DNA from: Rebecca billardiae RCC1528
Lineage: Eukaryota; Haptophyta
Assembly (NCBI GenBank): GCA_965240325.2
Contig: OZ251234.1
Span: 2,170,001-2,234,000 of the forward strand
Reading direction: 5' to 3'
DNA length: 64,000 bases
The number at the start of each line of letters is the position of its first letter. Within the stretch, counting starts at the first letter, position 1. Shown in pieces: positions 11,901 to 24,672 of the stretch. Made by a program: the position numbers and the translations under genes. The notes beneath the pieces were generated by a model. That model saw nothing but the letters and a program-made list of their open reading frames with translations. It was not told the DNA's origin and searched no databases.

Positions 11901-14488
11901 CCGGCGGCGCCGCCGCCGCCGCCGCCGAGCCCACCGCCGAGCCCGCCTCCCTCGCAGCCGCCGCCTGCGCCGCCGCCGCCGCCGCCACCAAACCCGCCGC
12001 CATCGTTGCCGCCGGCTGCGCCGCCGTCCCTGCCACCGCCGCCGCCGCCGAGCCCGCCGCCGAGCCCACCGCCGAGCCCGCCCGTGCGGTACTGGTACTC
12101 GGACTGCCTCGACGACACGACGGTGTGCACCGAGCTCGTGGCCTCGGCAAGCGGGCTCACTGGCCCGATCCCCACGGAGGTGGGGCTGATGACGCGGCTG
12201 ACCCGATTCGAGCTGCACGACAACTCGCTGAGCGGCACGATGCCCACCGAGTTTGGCAGGCTGACCAGCCTCGAGCGCAGCACGCTCTACCGAAACTCGC
12301 TCGACGGCCAGATCCCGACCGAGCTGGGCGAGCAGGCGAGTCTCGTCGAGTTGCAGCTGTTTGGCAACTCGCTGAGCGGCGCGCTGCCCACGGAGATGGG
12401 CATGCTGACGACCTTCACCAAGCTCGTGCTCGAGGACAACTCGATCTCTGGCAGCTTGCCCACCGAGATGGGCCAGATGGGTCGGTTTGAGCAAATGTGC
12501 GTGCAGCGCGCGAGGGCGCGCGCGCTCCCGACGGCACCCCACGCGCGCCGCGTGCTGCCGCTCACGCGCGCGCGGCGGTACGCGCGCGCGCACGCCTGGC
12601 GCGCAGGCTGCTGCGCGCGAACTCGCTCGTCGGCAGTATCCCGACGGAGGTGGGCGGCCTGAGCAGCCTGGCGCTGATGCAGCTGAACGACAACTCGCTC
12701 GACGGGAGCATCCCCACGCAGGTGGGCGGCATGACGAGCCTCACGGTGATGGCGCTGTACCGCAACTCGCTCGTCGGCGCGCTCCCGACGGAGGTGGGCG
12801 AGATGACGAGCCTGATCGAGCTGGAGGGCTTCCGAAACTCGCTGAGCGGCCCCGTGCCGACGGAGGTCGGCGCTCTGACAAGCCTCACCAACCTGCTCTT
12901 TGACCGCAACTCGTTTGACAGCCTGCCGACTGAGCTCGGCTTGCTCTCGAGCCTGTGGCTGATGGGCTGCGACCTGAACTCGCTGGCGAGCAGCATCCCG
13001 ACCGAGCTCGGCGGCATCACCACGCTCGCGCTCATGTACCTGTACGACAACTCGCTCGTCGGCACGATCCCGACCGAGGTTGGCGAGCTGACGAGCCTCT
13101 CGTGGCTGCGGCTGTACCGCAACTCTCTGTCGGGCACGATTCCGACGGAGGTGGGCGCGCTCACGATCGGCACTGCGCTGAGTCTGTTCGGCAACTCGCT
13201 CGACGGCAGTGTGCCCACGGAGCTCGGCGCGATGGCGAGCCTCACCTCCATCTCGCTGGACGACAACCCGATCGTGAGCGTCATTCCGACCGAGATTGGC
13301 GCGATGACGAGTCTCACGGCGATGAGCGTCGCCGACACGCTCATGTGTGGCGGCGAGCACGGCTTCTCGGTGGTGGCGCCCGCGGTGCTGCCGGCGTGCC
13401 CGCCGTCGCCTCCGCCGAGCCCGCCACCCTCTTTGCCGCCGCCGCCGCCGCCGAGTCCATCGCCATCGCTGCCGCCGCCGCCTCCGCCGAGTCCATCGCC
13501 ATCGCTGCCGCCGCCGCCCCCGCCGAGTCCATCGCCATCGCTGCCGCCGCCGCCCCCGCCGAGTCCATCGCCATCGCTGCCGCCGCCGCCTCCGCCGAGT
13601 CCATCGCCATCGCTGCCGCCGCCGCCTCCGCCGGGCCCGCCACCCTCTCTGCCGCCGCCACCACCGCCGAGTCCATCGCCATCGCTGCCGCCGCCTCCTC
13701 CGCCGACTCCTCCGCCATCGCTGCCGCCGCCGCCACCGCCGACTCCACCGCCATCGATGCCACCGCCGCCGCCGCCGGGCCCGCCACCATCGATGCCGCC
13801 GCCGCCGCCGCCGACTCCGCCGCCCTCGCTGCCACCGCCGCCTCCGCCGGGCCCGCCACCCTCGCTGCCGCCGCCACCACCGCCGAGTCCATCGCCATCG
13901 CTGCCGCCGCCGCCGCCGCCGACTCCGCCGCCCTCGCTGCCGCCGCCGCCGCCGCCGAGTCCGCCGCCCTCGCTGCCGCCGCCGCCGCCGCCGACTCCGC
14001 CGCCATCGCTGCCGCCGCCGCCGCCGCCGACTCCACCGCCATCGCTGCCGCCGCCGCCTCCGCCGACTCCACCGCCAACGCTGCCGCCGCCGCCTCCGCC
14101 GAGTCCACCGCCCTCGCCGCCACCGCCCTCGCCGCCACCGCCGGCCCCGCCTGCGCCGCCACCGTTGTCGCCGCCGCTGCCGTTCCCTCCGCCAAGCCCA
14201 CCGCCGCCGCCGCCGCCGAGGCCGCCTCCGAGCCCGCCGCCATCGGCCCCGCCACCGTCTCTGCCTCCGCCTCCGCCGCCGAGCCCGCCGCCGTCACCGC
14301 CGCCGCCGCCTTCGAGCCCGCCGCCGAGCCCGCCGCCGAGCCCGCCGCCGAGCCCGCCGCCGCCGCCGCCGCCGCCCGCGCCGCCCCCGAGCCCGCCGCC
14401 GCCGCCTCGCACCGAGCCGCTGCCGCCGCCGAGCCCGCCGAGCCCGCCGCCGAGCCCGCCGCCCTCGCCGCCGCCGAGCCCGCCGCCC

Positions 14489-14521
<33 letters not shown>

Positions 14522-14817
14522 CCGCCCAGCCCGCCGCCCAGCCCGCCGCCGCCGAGCCCGCCGCCTCCGCCGCCGCCCAGCCCGCCGCCGAGCCCGCCGC
14601 CCGGCCCGCCGCCCTCGCCGCCGCCCTCGCCGCCGCCGCTGCCGCCGCCGTCGCCTCCGCCGAGCCCGCCGCCGTCGCCGCCGCCCTCGCCGCCGCCGCC
14701 CTCGCCGCCGCCGAGCCCGCCGCCCTCTCCGCCGCCGAGCCCGCCGCCCTCGCCGCCGCCGCCCTCGCCGCCGCCCGCGCCGCCGCCCGCGCCGCCGCCG
14801 AGCCCGCCGCCCTCGCC

Positions 14818-14851
<34 letters not shown>

Positions 14852-17800
14852 TCCCCGCCGCCGCCGTCCCCGCCGCCGCCCAGCCCGCCGCCGCCAGTGC
14901 GCGAGAACGCCACCACCTTCACCGCGGTCGTGGCCGTGCCGCAGCAGCTCGCGCTCGGCCCGCAGTGGTGGCTGCCGGAAGGCGCGCGCCTCAAGTGGCT
15001 GCCCGCCGCGGAGGGCGGCGGCGGCGTGAACTGCTCCGCGCCCGCGCTCGACGCGTACGGCGGCGAGCAGACGCTCGTCGGCGGCAACGCGACGTTCACC
15101 GTCACCGAGCCCGCGTGGGCGCTGCGCTTCTGCTACTGGGCGGCCGGCAGCCCGAGCAGTCCGGGCGCGGCCGGCTGGACGGAGGACGTGACGTACTACC
15201 TGGACGCGCAGGAGGTGCTCGGCAGCTCGCGCGCGTTCGTGGTCGAGGGCGTGCGCACGCGCCTCACCTTTGCCGGCATCGGCGTCGCCACGGGCGACGC
15301 CGCCAAGTTTGTGGCCGCCGCCGACGCCGCGGCGCTCGGCTGCGCGGACGCGCCGTCCGCGCACGACGGCGGCGCCGCGCTCTCGCTCGTCGGCTCGCGC
15401 GTACAGCCGACGTTCCCCGCCGCCGCGTCGGGGCTGGTGCTGTGCTACCGCTTCCGCACGCACGCGTACAAGCTGTACGCCGCGCTCACGCTCGACGTGT
15501 ACGGCCTCGACGCCGCGCCGCCCGCCACGTTCGTCGCGGGCGTGCCCGAGGCGTACGCGCTGAGTGGCCTCGGGCTGGGCGCGGCCGACGCGCTCAAGTG
15601 GGTGCGGCCGGGCGCGACGAGCTGCGCGGCCGCGGCCGACGCGTCGCTGGGCGGGCTGGTCGGCACGCCCGCCGCGGGCGTGTCGGCGCCGTTCAGCGTG
15701 AGCGCGGGCGCGCTCGGGCTGGCCCTGTGCTACCGCTTTGGCGCCGAGCCGTTCGCGCTGTACGCCAACCTGACGCTCGACGTCCTGCAGGCGACCGCGC
15801 CCGGCGCGACGTACGCCGTGCGCGGCGTGGCGGAGCGCGTGGCGTTCGAGGGCGTGGGGCTCGCGCAGGGCGACGGCGCGTTCTGGATCGCGCAGCCGTC
15901 GGACGGCTCCACCCTCGCCGCCGCGTGCGCGGCGGGCGTCGACAGCGCCGCGCGCGTGTCGAACGCGGCCGCGCTCGACGCCAGCCTGACGGCCGTCTTC
16001 GAGGTGGAGGCGCTCGGCGCGTTCTCCCTGTGCTACCTGCACCGGGACACCGAGCCGCCCGCGCTGTACGAGGGGCTCGTGCTCGAGGTGTACGCGGTGA
16101 CCGAGCCCGCGCTCTCGCACGCCGTGGTGGGCGTGCGCGAGGCCGTCGTGCTGGGCGGCGAGGGCGTGGGCAGGCACGCGGGCCAGGCTTTCTTCTGGGC
16201 GCTCGGCGAGCAGAGCTGCCTCGCCGGCGTTGCGGACGGGCGGTACGGCGGGCAGCGCAACGTGTCCGGCTCCACGGCGACGTCCGAGCTGCTCGTGCCG
16301 CCGCCCACCGACGCGCCGCTCTCGCTCTGCTTCCGCTTCCACCCCGCCGAGCCGTGGGCGCACTTCCCCGAGATTGGTCTCTCGGCGCTGCACGTCGCCG
16401 GGCCGCTGCGCTCGGCCGTGGTGGCGGGCGTGCCCAAGGCGCTCACGTTCGAGGGGTACGGCGTGGGCGGCGGGGACGTGGCGCGCTGGGTGAGCGCCGG
16501 CGCGGCGGGCTGCGACGAGGCGGCCACCGCCGCCACGCAGCCCGTCGGCGCCGACGGCACCGCCACCTTCTCGCAGTTCGACGCGGCGAGCGCCGGGCTC
16601 GGCCTCGAGCTGTGCTACGCGTTTGCGGGCAAGCCCGAGCGGCTGTACGGCGCGGCGACGGGCGCGCCGCGGCTGCTCGACGTGCTCGAGGTGCGCTCGC
16701 CGGCGGAGACCATCGCCGTCGTCGGCGTGCCCGAGGCGGTGCCCTTCGTCGGCCTCGGCCTCGGCGAGGGCGACGCCGCGTACTGGGCGCCCGCGCGCAC
16801 GGCGTCGTGCGCCGACGCGCCGCCCTCGTCCGCGTACGGCGGCGCGCAGAACGTGAGCGCGGCGGGCGTGGCGAGCTTCACGTTCGCGCAGACGACCGCG
16901 TCCGAGCCGGACGGGCTCGTGCTGTGCTACGCCTTCGCGGGCGAGCCGTACGCGCTCTTCGCCGCCGTCACGCTGCGCGCGTACGACGTGGACGGCCCGG
17001 CGTTCACGCGCGTCGTCGTCGGCGTGCCCGAGGCCGTCGCCTTCTCCGGGTACGGCGTGGGCGCGGGCGACGCGGCCAAGTGGGTGGAGTCGAGCGCGGC
17101 GGACTGCTCGGGCACGAACAAGCGCTTCGGCGGCGGCGCGCGCACCGTCGACGCCGCCTCGAGCGTCTCCGTGAGCTTCAGCGCCACCGGGCTGGGCCTG
17201 GCGCTGTGCTACGCGTTTGCGGGCGAGCCGTACAAGCTGTACGCGGGCCTCGCGCTCGACGCGGTGCAGGCGCAGACGCCCGCGGCCACGCTCGGCGTGG
17301 CCGGCACGGTCGCGTCGGTGGTGTTCGGCGGCGTCGGGCTGAGCGCGGGCGACCAGGCCTTCTGGGCGCCGTACAACGGCACGGCGATCGACTGCGCGGC
17401 CGAGCTCAGCGCGGCCGACGCGCTGCCGGGCGGCGCGTACGGCGGCGTGCAGACGCTCGACAGCGGCCTGCGCGCCAACTACTCGCTCGGCGCGGCGCAC
17501 GCGGACCTGCGGCTGTGCTACAAGCACGCGGACGAGGCGTACGCGTACCGCGCCGGGCTGCGCCTCGTCGCCGCCGAGGTGCAGGGCCCCGCCGCCACCG
17601 CGGCCGTCGCGGGCGTCGCCGAGCCGTTCAGCGTGGCCGGCGTGGGCGTGGCCGCGGGCGACCGCGCGTACTGGGTGCGCGACGCGGCCGAGTGCCCCGC
17701 GGCGGGCGGCGGCGCGTCGGCCGAGCTCGGCGGCGTGTTCGTGCTCGACGCGGGCGGCGGCGGCACCTTCACGCCCACCGCCGCCGCCTCCGGCCTCAGC

Positions 17801-20800
17801 CTCTGCTACCGCTTCGGCTCGGAGCCGTGGGCGCACTACCCGGCCGTCGGGCTGCGCGTGCACGCGCTCTACTCGTACGCGGGCGGCGGCCGCGCGGTCG
17901 TGGGCGGCGCCAAGGGCGTGACGTTCGACGGGTTCGGCGTGAGCGGCGCGGACCGCGCGTACTGGGTGCCCGCGGGCACGCCCGCGTGCGCGTCGCAGCC
18001 CTCGCTCGTGCAGTGGGGCGGCACGCAGCCCGTGTCCGCCGGCGGCCTCGGCGCGTCGTTCACCTTCCTGCGCGGCACGGGCGCGCTCGGGTACGCGCTC
18101 TGCTACGCGTTCGGCGCCGAGCCGTTCGCGCTGTACGCCAACCTGACGCTGGACGTGCTGCAGATCTCGGGGCCGGCCGTGGTGCTCGCGGTGGTCACCG
18201 TCGAGGAGTCGATCACCTTCCAGGGCGTCGGCCTCGGCGAGGGCGACGAGGCGTACTTTGTGCCGATGGGCGCGGGCGCGGCCGGCTGCGCCGAGGCGAA
18301 CCGGATCTCGGGCGACGCGAACGCGCTGATCAGCGGCGGCGTGGGCGCGTTCACGTTCCCCGCGGTGGCGACGGGCCACCGGCTGTGCTACCGCTTCGGC
18401 CCCGCCTCCGAGGGCCTGCCCTGGCGCCAGTTCTCCGCGACCACCCTCTCGGTCACGCTGCCCGACGACCCGTTCGCGCTCGCCGCCTTCAGCGGGCTCG
18501 CGCCCACCGCCGCGCCGATCGGCGTCGCGTACGGCGCGACCAGCGTGACCGTGTTCGGCTCGGGCTTCGAGCTGGGCGCGCAGAGCAAGGCGGGCATCAT
18601 CTACTGCGTCTTCGGCGACGGCGCCACCGAGGTGCGCGTCCGCGTCGACGCGATCACGCCGACGGCGATCAACTGCACCGCGCCCGCGCTCGACGCGGCC
18701 GGCGTGGCCGCGCTCTCGCTCGTCGCGGACGAGACCGACGCCTCGAGCGGAGAGCCGCGCGAGCCGGTGGCGATCACGAACGACTTCACGTTCTTCGAGA
18801 TGGGCTCGGTGCGCGTGGCCGAGCTCGCGCCGCCCGGCGCGCCGCAGGGCACGCAGGGCGCGACGCTCGCCGTGCGCGGCGCCAACTTCTCCGACCACGG
18901 CGGGCTGGCGTGCGCGTTTGTGGGCGACAACTTTGAGGGCGGGCGCGTCGAGGTGGCGGCGACGCTGCCCGACGCGGGCACGGCGGAGCTGCTCTGCGCC
19001 GCGCCGTACGTCTCGCCCACCGTCGCGCCGGGCGACATCGCCGTCGAGGTCTCGCTCAACGGCCAGGCCTTCACCGACGACGGCGCGCAGTTCACGCTGT
19101 ACACGGCGCTCGTCTCCGCGGCCGAGCCGAGCGGCGCGCCCGTCGGCGGCGCCGACCCCGCGCTCACGCTCTACGGCTCGGGCTTCGTCGACCTCGGCGC
19201 GACGACGTGCTCGTTCGCGCCCGCGGCGGGCGGCGCGGCGGTGCAGGTGGCCGGCGAGGTGCGCGACGCGACCACCGCCACGTGCGCCTCGCCCGGCGCC
19301 GCCGCCCCCGCCGGCTCGTACGTCGTCTCGCTCTCGCTCAACGGCGGCGTGCACGCGGTGTCCGTCCTCTTTGACGCGATCGGCTTCGAGCTGTACGACA
19401 TGGCGGACGTGGCGGTGACGAGGCTGGTGCCGCCGGGCGGGCCGGTGGCGGGCGGCACGCGCGTCACCGTGTTCGGCACCGGCTTCGACGAGTACGGCGA
19501 CGGCGCGACCGACCGCGCCCGCCGGCTGTGCTGCGTGCTCGGCGCCGCGGGCGCGTGCACGGCGCGCGCGACGCTGCTCGGCGCCGCGGCCGACGGCTCG
19601 TCGCGCGCGCTGTGCACGGTGCCGCCGGCGGGGCTCGCGGGCAACGTGACGCTCGACATCTCGCTGAACAACGGCACGCTCGCCTCCACCACCGACTCCG
19701 CCGTCCGCTTCGTGTACCACGACGAGCCGACGCTGCTGAGCGTCAGCCCGGCCGTCGGCGACGCGATCGGCGGCACGACCGTCACGCTCGTGGGCTCGGG
19801 CTTTGCCGCGCTCGCCGACTCGGGCGTCGAGTACGGCGCGGACCCGGCGTCGTTCCTGCGCGTGCGCTTCGGCCCGACGACCGCCGCGGCGCCGCTCTCG
19901 TTCAACGACACGCACATCGTGCAGCTGTCCAGCTGGGGCGCGGAGGGCGGCGCGGCCGTGCGCGTGAGCCTCAACGGGCGGCAGTACGCGCCCGCGGACG
20001 GCGCGGCCGCGCCCGCCTTCACCTTCAGCGGGCTGCACGCGCCCGAGCTCTCGCAGGCGCTCTTCAGCGACGAGGGCACCGCGCTCAAGGTCGTGCTCGA
20101 CGGGCAGGACACGAACCGCGGCGGCATGGTCGGGCTCGGCGGCTGCTCCGCCGTGCTCGACGACGCGACCGTCTCGCTCATCCAGGGCGACGCGGGCGCC
20201 GAGCCACTCTGCTTCTGGCAAGACGACTCGACGATCGTCGCGCAGCTCAACGCGCTCACGGCGCTGCGGCCGGGCGACAGCGTCGCGCTGCGGGCCGACG
20301 TGATCACGCCGCGGCTGTACACGGGCGCGTGCCCCGGCACGCGCGGGCTGTGCGCGTCGGGCGCCGCCGAGATCGACGCCGACTTCCCGTGCGCCTCGTG
20401 CCCCACGCCCGTCGCGGACATCTCCGGCCCGAGCCAGATCTCGCAGTGCCCGAACGAGGTGCTGCGCCTCGACGGCACCGCGTCGTCCGGCGGCGGCGCC
20501 GTGCCGCTCACGTACACGTGGCGCGTGGACCCGAGCCGCTCGGACTTTGCGGACGCGATCAACGCGCAGCTCGCGACGCAGACCGGCCCGGTCGTCGAGC
20601 TCAGCGCGCTGCAGGGCGACAGCTACGTCTTCCTGCTGCGCGTCTCGTCCTTCCTCGGCGTGCAGAGCGCGCTCGTCGAGTGGCCCGTCTCGCGCGGCGG
20701 CGGCGCGTCGCCCTCGCTCGCCATCGACGGCCCGAGCGTGCAGCTCGCGCGGCCGTCGGAGGCGCTGCTGCTGCAGGGCGTCGCGACGCTCGCCGACTGC

Positions 20801-23800
20801 TGGCCCGTGGCGCAGGCCTCCGACATCGTCTTCTCGTGGAGCTACCTCGGCTCGAGCGTGAGCGCGAGCGGCGCGGCCGCGGCGCTCGCGCTGCCGCTCG
20901 ACGAGCCGGACAAGTCCGGGCTGCTCATCCCCGCGTTCACGCTGCTCTCGGGCTACTCGTACGAGCTGCAGCTCGACGCGTACATGCTCGCCGAGCCGAG
21001 CGCGGCGACGAGCGCGACCGTCACGGTGTCCGTCGAGGCGCAGGCGCTGCAGGTCATCGTCGCGGGCAGCGACCGGCAGAGCGCGGCGGACGCGGCCGTC
21101 TCGATCGACGCGTCCAGCTCGTACGACCCCAACGTGCCCACGCTCGAGGCCAAGTCGAGCCTCGCGTTCGCGTGGGAGCTCGCGCTCGACGCGAACGGCA
21201 CGGCGGGCGAGCCGGTCTCGCTCGACCCCGGCCTCGGCGTCGACCTCGGCGCGTCGGTGCTCAGCCTGCCGCCGGGCGCGCTCGAGGCGGGCGCGTACGT
21301 CGTGACGGTGCGCGTGTCCGCGCCCGACCTCGCGCCCGCGTCGGCGTCGCTCGCGCTCGACGTGATCGCCGCGGCCGACGTGCCGATCATCACGTTCGAG
21401 CCGCTCACCAAGGTGAAGTACAACCCGACGTGGGACCTGCCCACCGAGCGCGTCACCCTCGTCGCGAGCGTCGCCGGCCGCGGGCGGTACAGCTTTGGGT
21501 GGCGCGCGTTTGTGGACGTGGGCGGGCAGCGCAGCGCCGCCGACCTCGACCTCGGCGACGGCGCGGTGACGACGACGGGCGACGACAAGCGCACGCTCGC
21601 GTTCCGCAGCGGCGTGCTCACGCCGGGCGCGCTGTACAGCTTCCAGCTCACCGTCAGCGGCGGCTCGGTCGACGCGCTCGGCTCGGTGCAGGTGCAGATG
21701 AACCGGCCGCCGTACGGCGGCGCGCTCACCGTGCAGCCCGCGTCGGGCGGGCGCGCGCTCGAGACGCTCTTCACGCTGCAGGCGCTGGGCTGGACCGACG
21801 ACGTGGCCGACCAGCCGCTCGAGTACGCGTTCTCGCACACGTTCGACGCGGACGGCGCGGCCGCGCGCTCCAAGGCGCTCTCGGAGCGCGTGCGCTCGCC
21901 CACGCTCCTCGACACGTACCTGCCCGAGGGCGGCCTCACGCTGCGCGTGCGTGTCTTCGACTACTACGGCTCGGCGGTCGACGCGACGGTGGGCACGACG
22001 GTGCTCGCGCCGTCCTCCGTGGACTGCGCCGCGCTGATCGCGCAGGCCGAGGCGGAGGTCGCGACGGGCAACATTGCGCGCTCGATGCAGCTGCTCGCCG
22101 CGCTCTCCAGCGACGGCAGCTGCGTGGCGCAGGACGCGCGCGGCCGCCGGCTCGGCGCCGCGCCGCGGCCGCGGCCGCGCCGCCGCGCGCTGCAGGACGG
22201 CGGCGGCGCGGGCGCGAACGCGACGAACGGCAGCGCCGCCGCCCTCTCGTGCGACGGCGCCGCCGGCTCGACCGTCGAGGAGATGCTCGACATCGTGGGC
22301 AGCGCGGGCAACGCCTCCGTCTCGACCGCCGCGAGCCGCACGCAGCTGGCGGGCGCGGTCGCAGACATCCTGCTCAGCGCCAACGCGTCCGAGCTGAGCG
22401 CGTGCGCGCAGCTCGACGCGCTCTCGCTCACGCTCGGGCTCGTGCTCGACTCGGCCGCCTCGGGCGTCGACGAGGACGCCGCCACCTCGCTCTTCGCCGC
22501 GCTGCTCGCCGTGCTCGGCGCCAACGTGACGCGCCTCGAGCCGGCCGTGGCCGCGGCGATCAACGCGCTCGCGACCGAGACCGCGGCCGGCCTGGCGCTC
22601 GCCTTCCTGACGGGCAAGGTGGCGGACGAGGAGTACGCGCAGATCAGCGGCGCCGGGCTCAGCCTCTCGGCGGGGCGCTCGTCCGACGTCGCCAACTCGA
22701 CCATCGCCGCGCCCGGCGGCGTGGGCGGCCTCGCCGTGCCGCTGGGCGCGCTCGACGGCCTGCCCAACGCGTCGGTGGTGGACGTGGTGCAGTTCCTGTA
22801 CGCGCGCAACACGAACGGCGACCCGACGGCGCAGCCCGGGCTGGGCGAGCTGCAGACGCCGGTGTACTCGGTCACCTTCGCCTCCGCGTCCACCGGCGCG
22901 CAGCTCGCCGTCGCCGGCCTCGACGAGCCCATCGTGATCGCGATCCCGCTCAGCGCGTCGCACGAGCTGCAGTACGGCGCGTCGGGCGTGTGCGCCGAGT
23001 TTGGCGGCTGCAACGGCCGCGGCGCGTGCGTGCTCGAGCCGCACAACGCGAGCGCGCTCGGCGTCGACCCGAACGCGAGCGCGCCCGGCGGCGCGTGCGC
23101 GTGCGACGCGCCGTGGTACGGCCCGAGCTGCCTGCAGCGCGCGCTGTGCCACTTCTGGGACGTGGCGGAGGGCGCGTGGTCGACCGACGGCTGCGAGACC
23201 GTGCCCACGCCGCCGGGCGGCGACAACGGCACGCTGTACTGCGCGTGCACGCACCTCACCGACTTTGGCGGCGTCTCCGTCACGACGCCCCCCGACGAGC
23301 CGGACGGCGGCGGCGGCGGCGGCGGCGGCCGCGGCCGCGGCCGCGGCGGCGGCGGCGGCGGCGGCGGCTCGTCCGGCCCCGCCGCGGCGTCCGTGCGGCC
23401 GGCGTCGCTCGGGCCGAACCCGGCCGTGCTCGGGCTGGTGCTCGGCACGGTGGGGTGCGCGCTGCTGCTCGCCGCGCTCGGCGCGGCGAAGGACTGGGCG
23501 GACGGCCGGCGCGAGGCGACCAAGGTCGCCGTCGACGCGGACGCGGACGCGGCGCGCGGCGGCGGCGGCGCGGCCGCGGGCGGCGCGCTCGCGCTCGCGC
23601 TGCGCGCGCTCCGCGCCGCGCTCGCGTCCGAGCACACGCTGCTCGGCCTCGCGCTGGGGACGGACGCGCACGTGCGCCGGCCGGCGCGCGCGGCCACGCT
23701 CGGCGTGCTGCTCAGCCTCGAGATCGCGATCTGCTGCGCGCTGCTCGCGCCGGCGGGCGCCTCCGACGCGCCGGCGCCGCTCGGCGCCTCGGCCGTGGCG

Positions 23801-24636
23801 GCCGTCGGCTTTCTGGCGGCCGGGCTGAGCGCGCCGGCGCTGCTGGCGCTCAAGGGGCTGTGGCGCTGGGCGCACAAGGGGCCGCCGCCCGCGCTGCTGC
23901 GCGCGCTCGCGCGCGCCGCGGCGGGCGGCGTGCGCGCGCGCCGCCGCGCCATGCTCGCCTCGGAGGCGGGCGTGAGCGCGCTCGGCGCCGCGCCGCGCTC
24001 GCGGCCGGCCGCAGACCGCGTGCGGCCGACCGCGGCCGCGCCGCGCCCGCCGCCGCCGCCGCCGACGGCCGGCGCGGACGGCGTGGACGGCGTGTCGCGC
24101 CCGTCGCCGCAGGACGCGTCGCCGCCGCCCTCGCCCGCGCGCCCCTCGCCGCCGCGCTCGGTCGGCGCCGACTCGGACATCGAGCAGATCTCGCTCTCGC
24201 CGCCGCGGCAGCCGTCAGCGCTGCCCTCGCCGCCGGGGCGCGCGCCGCCGGGCGGCGCGGCGCCCTTCGTCGGCGCCGACGGCTCGTCGCCGCCCTCGCC
24301 GGCCGGCGTGCGCGTCGTGCGCGCGCAGCGCGAGTCGGGCGACGCGCTCGCGCGCCGAGGCAGCGAGTCGGCCGCCGCTGGCGGCGGCGGCGGCGGCGGC
24401 GCCTCCTCCGGCGCCGCGGCTGTGATCACGCCCGACGCGTCGCCGGCGCGACGGCTGGCTCAGCCGAGCCGCGCGGGCGCGCGCGCGGGCTGGCAGGACG
24501 GCGGCTCGCCGCTGCCGCCCGCGTCGCCCGCCAAGCCGAGCACGCCGGGCGACGCGGAGGAGGGCGCCGGCGCGGCCTCGGACTGGGCGCGCGAGCGCAC
24601 GCGCACCTCCTCGCCGCAGGAGCCGAGCGAGCCCAC

Positions 24637-24672
<36 letters not shown>

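Noticed and set aside
14294-23875. Long minus-strand Arg/Ala-rich frame opposite the receptor
   Set aside because: High GC and strong GC3 bias make antisense frames open. The composition is Arg/Ala with no domains, whereas the plus strand shows TIG, REJ and GPS motifs.
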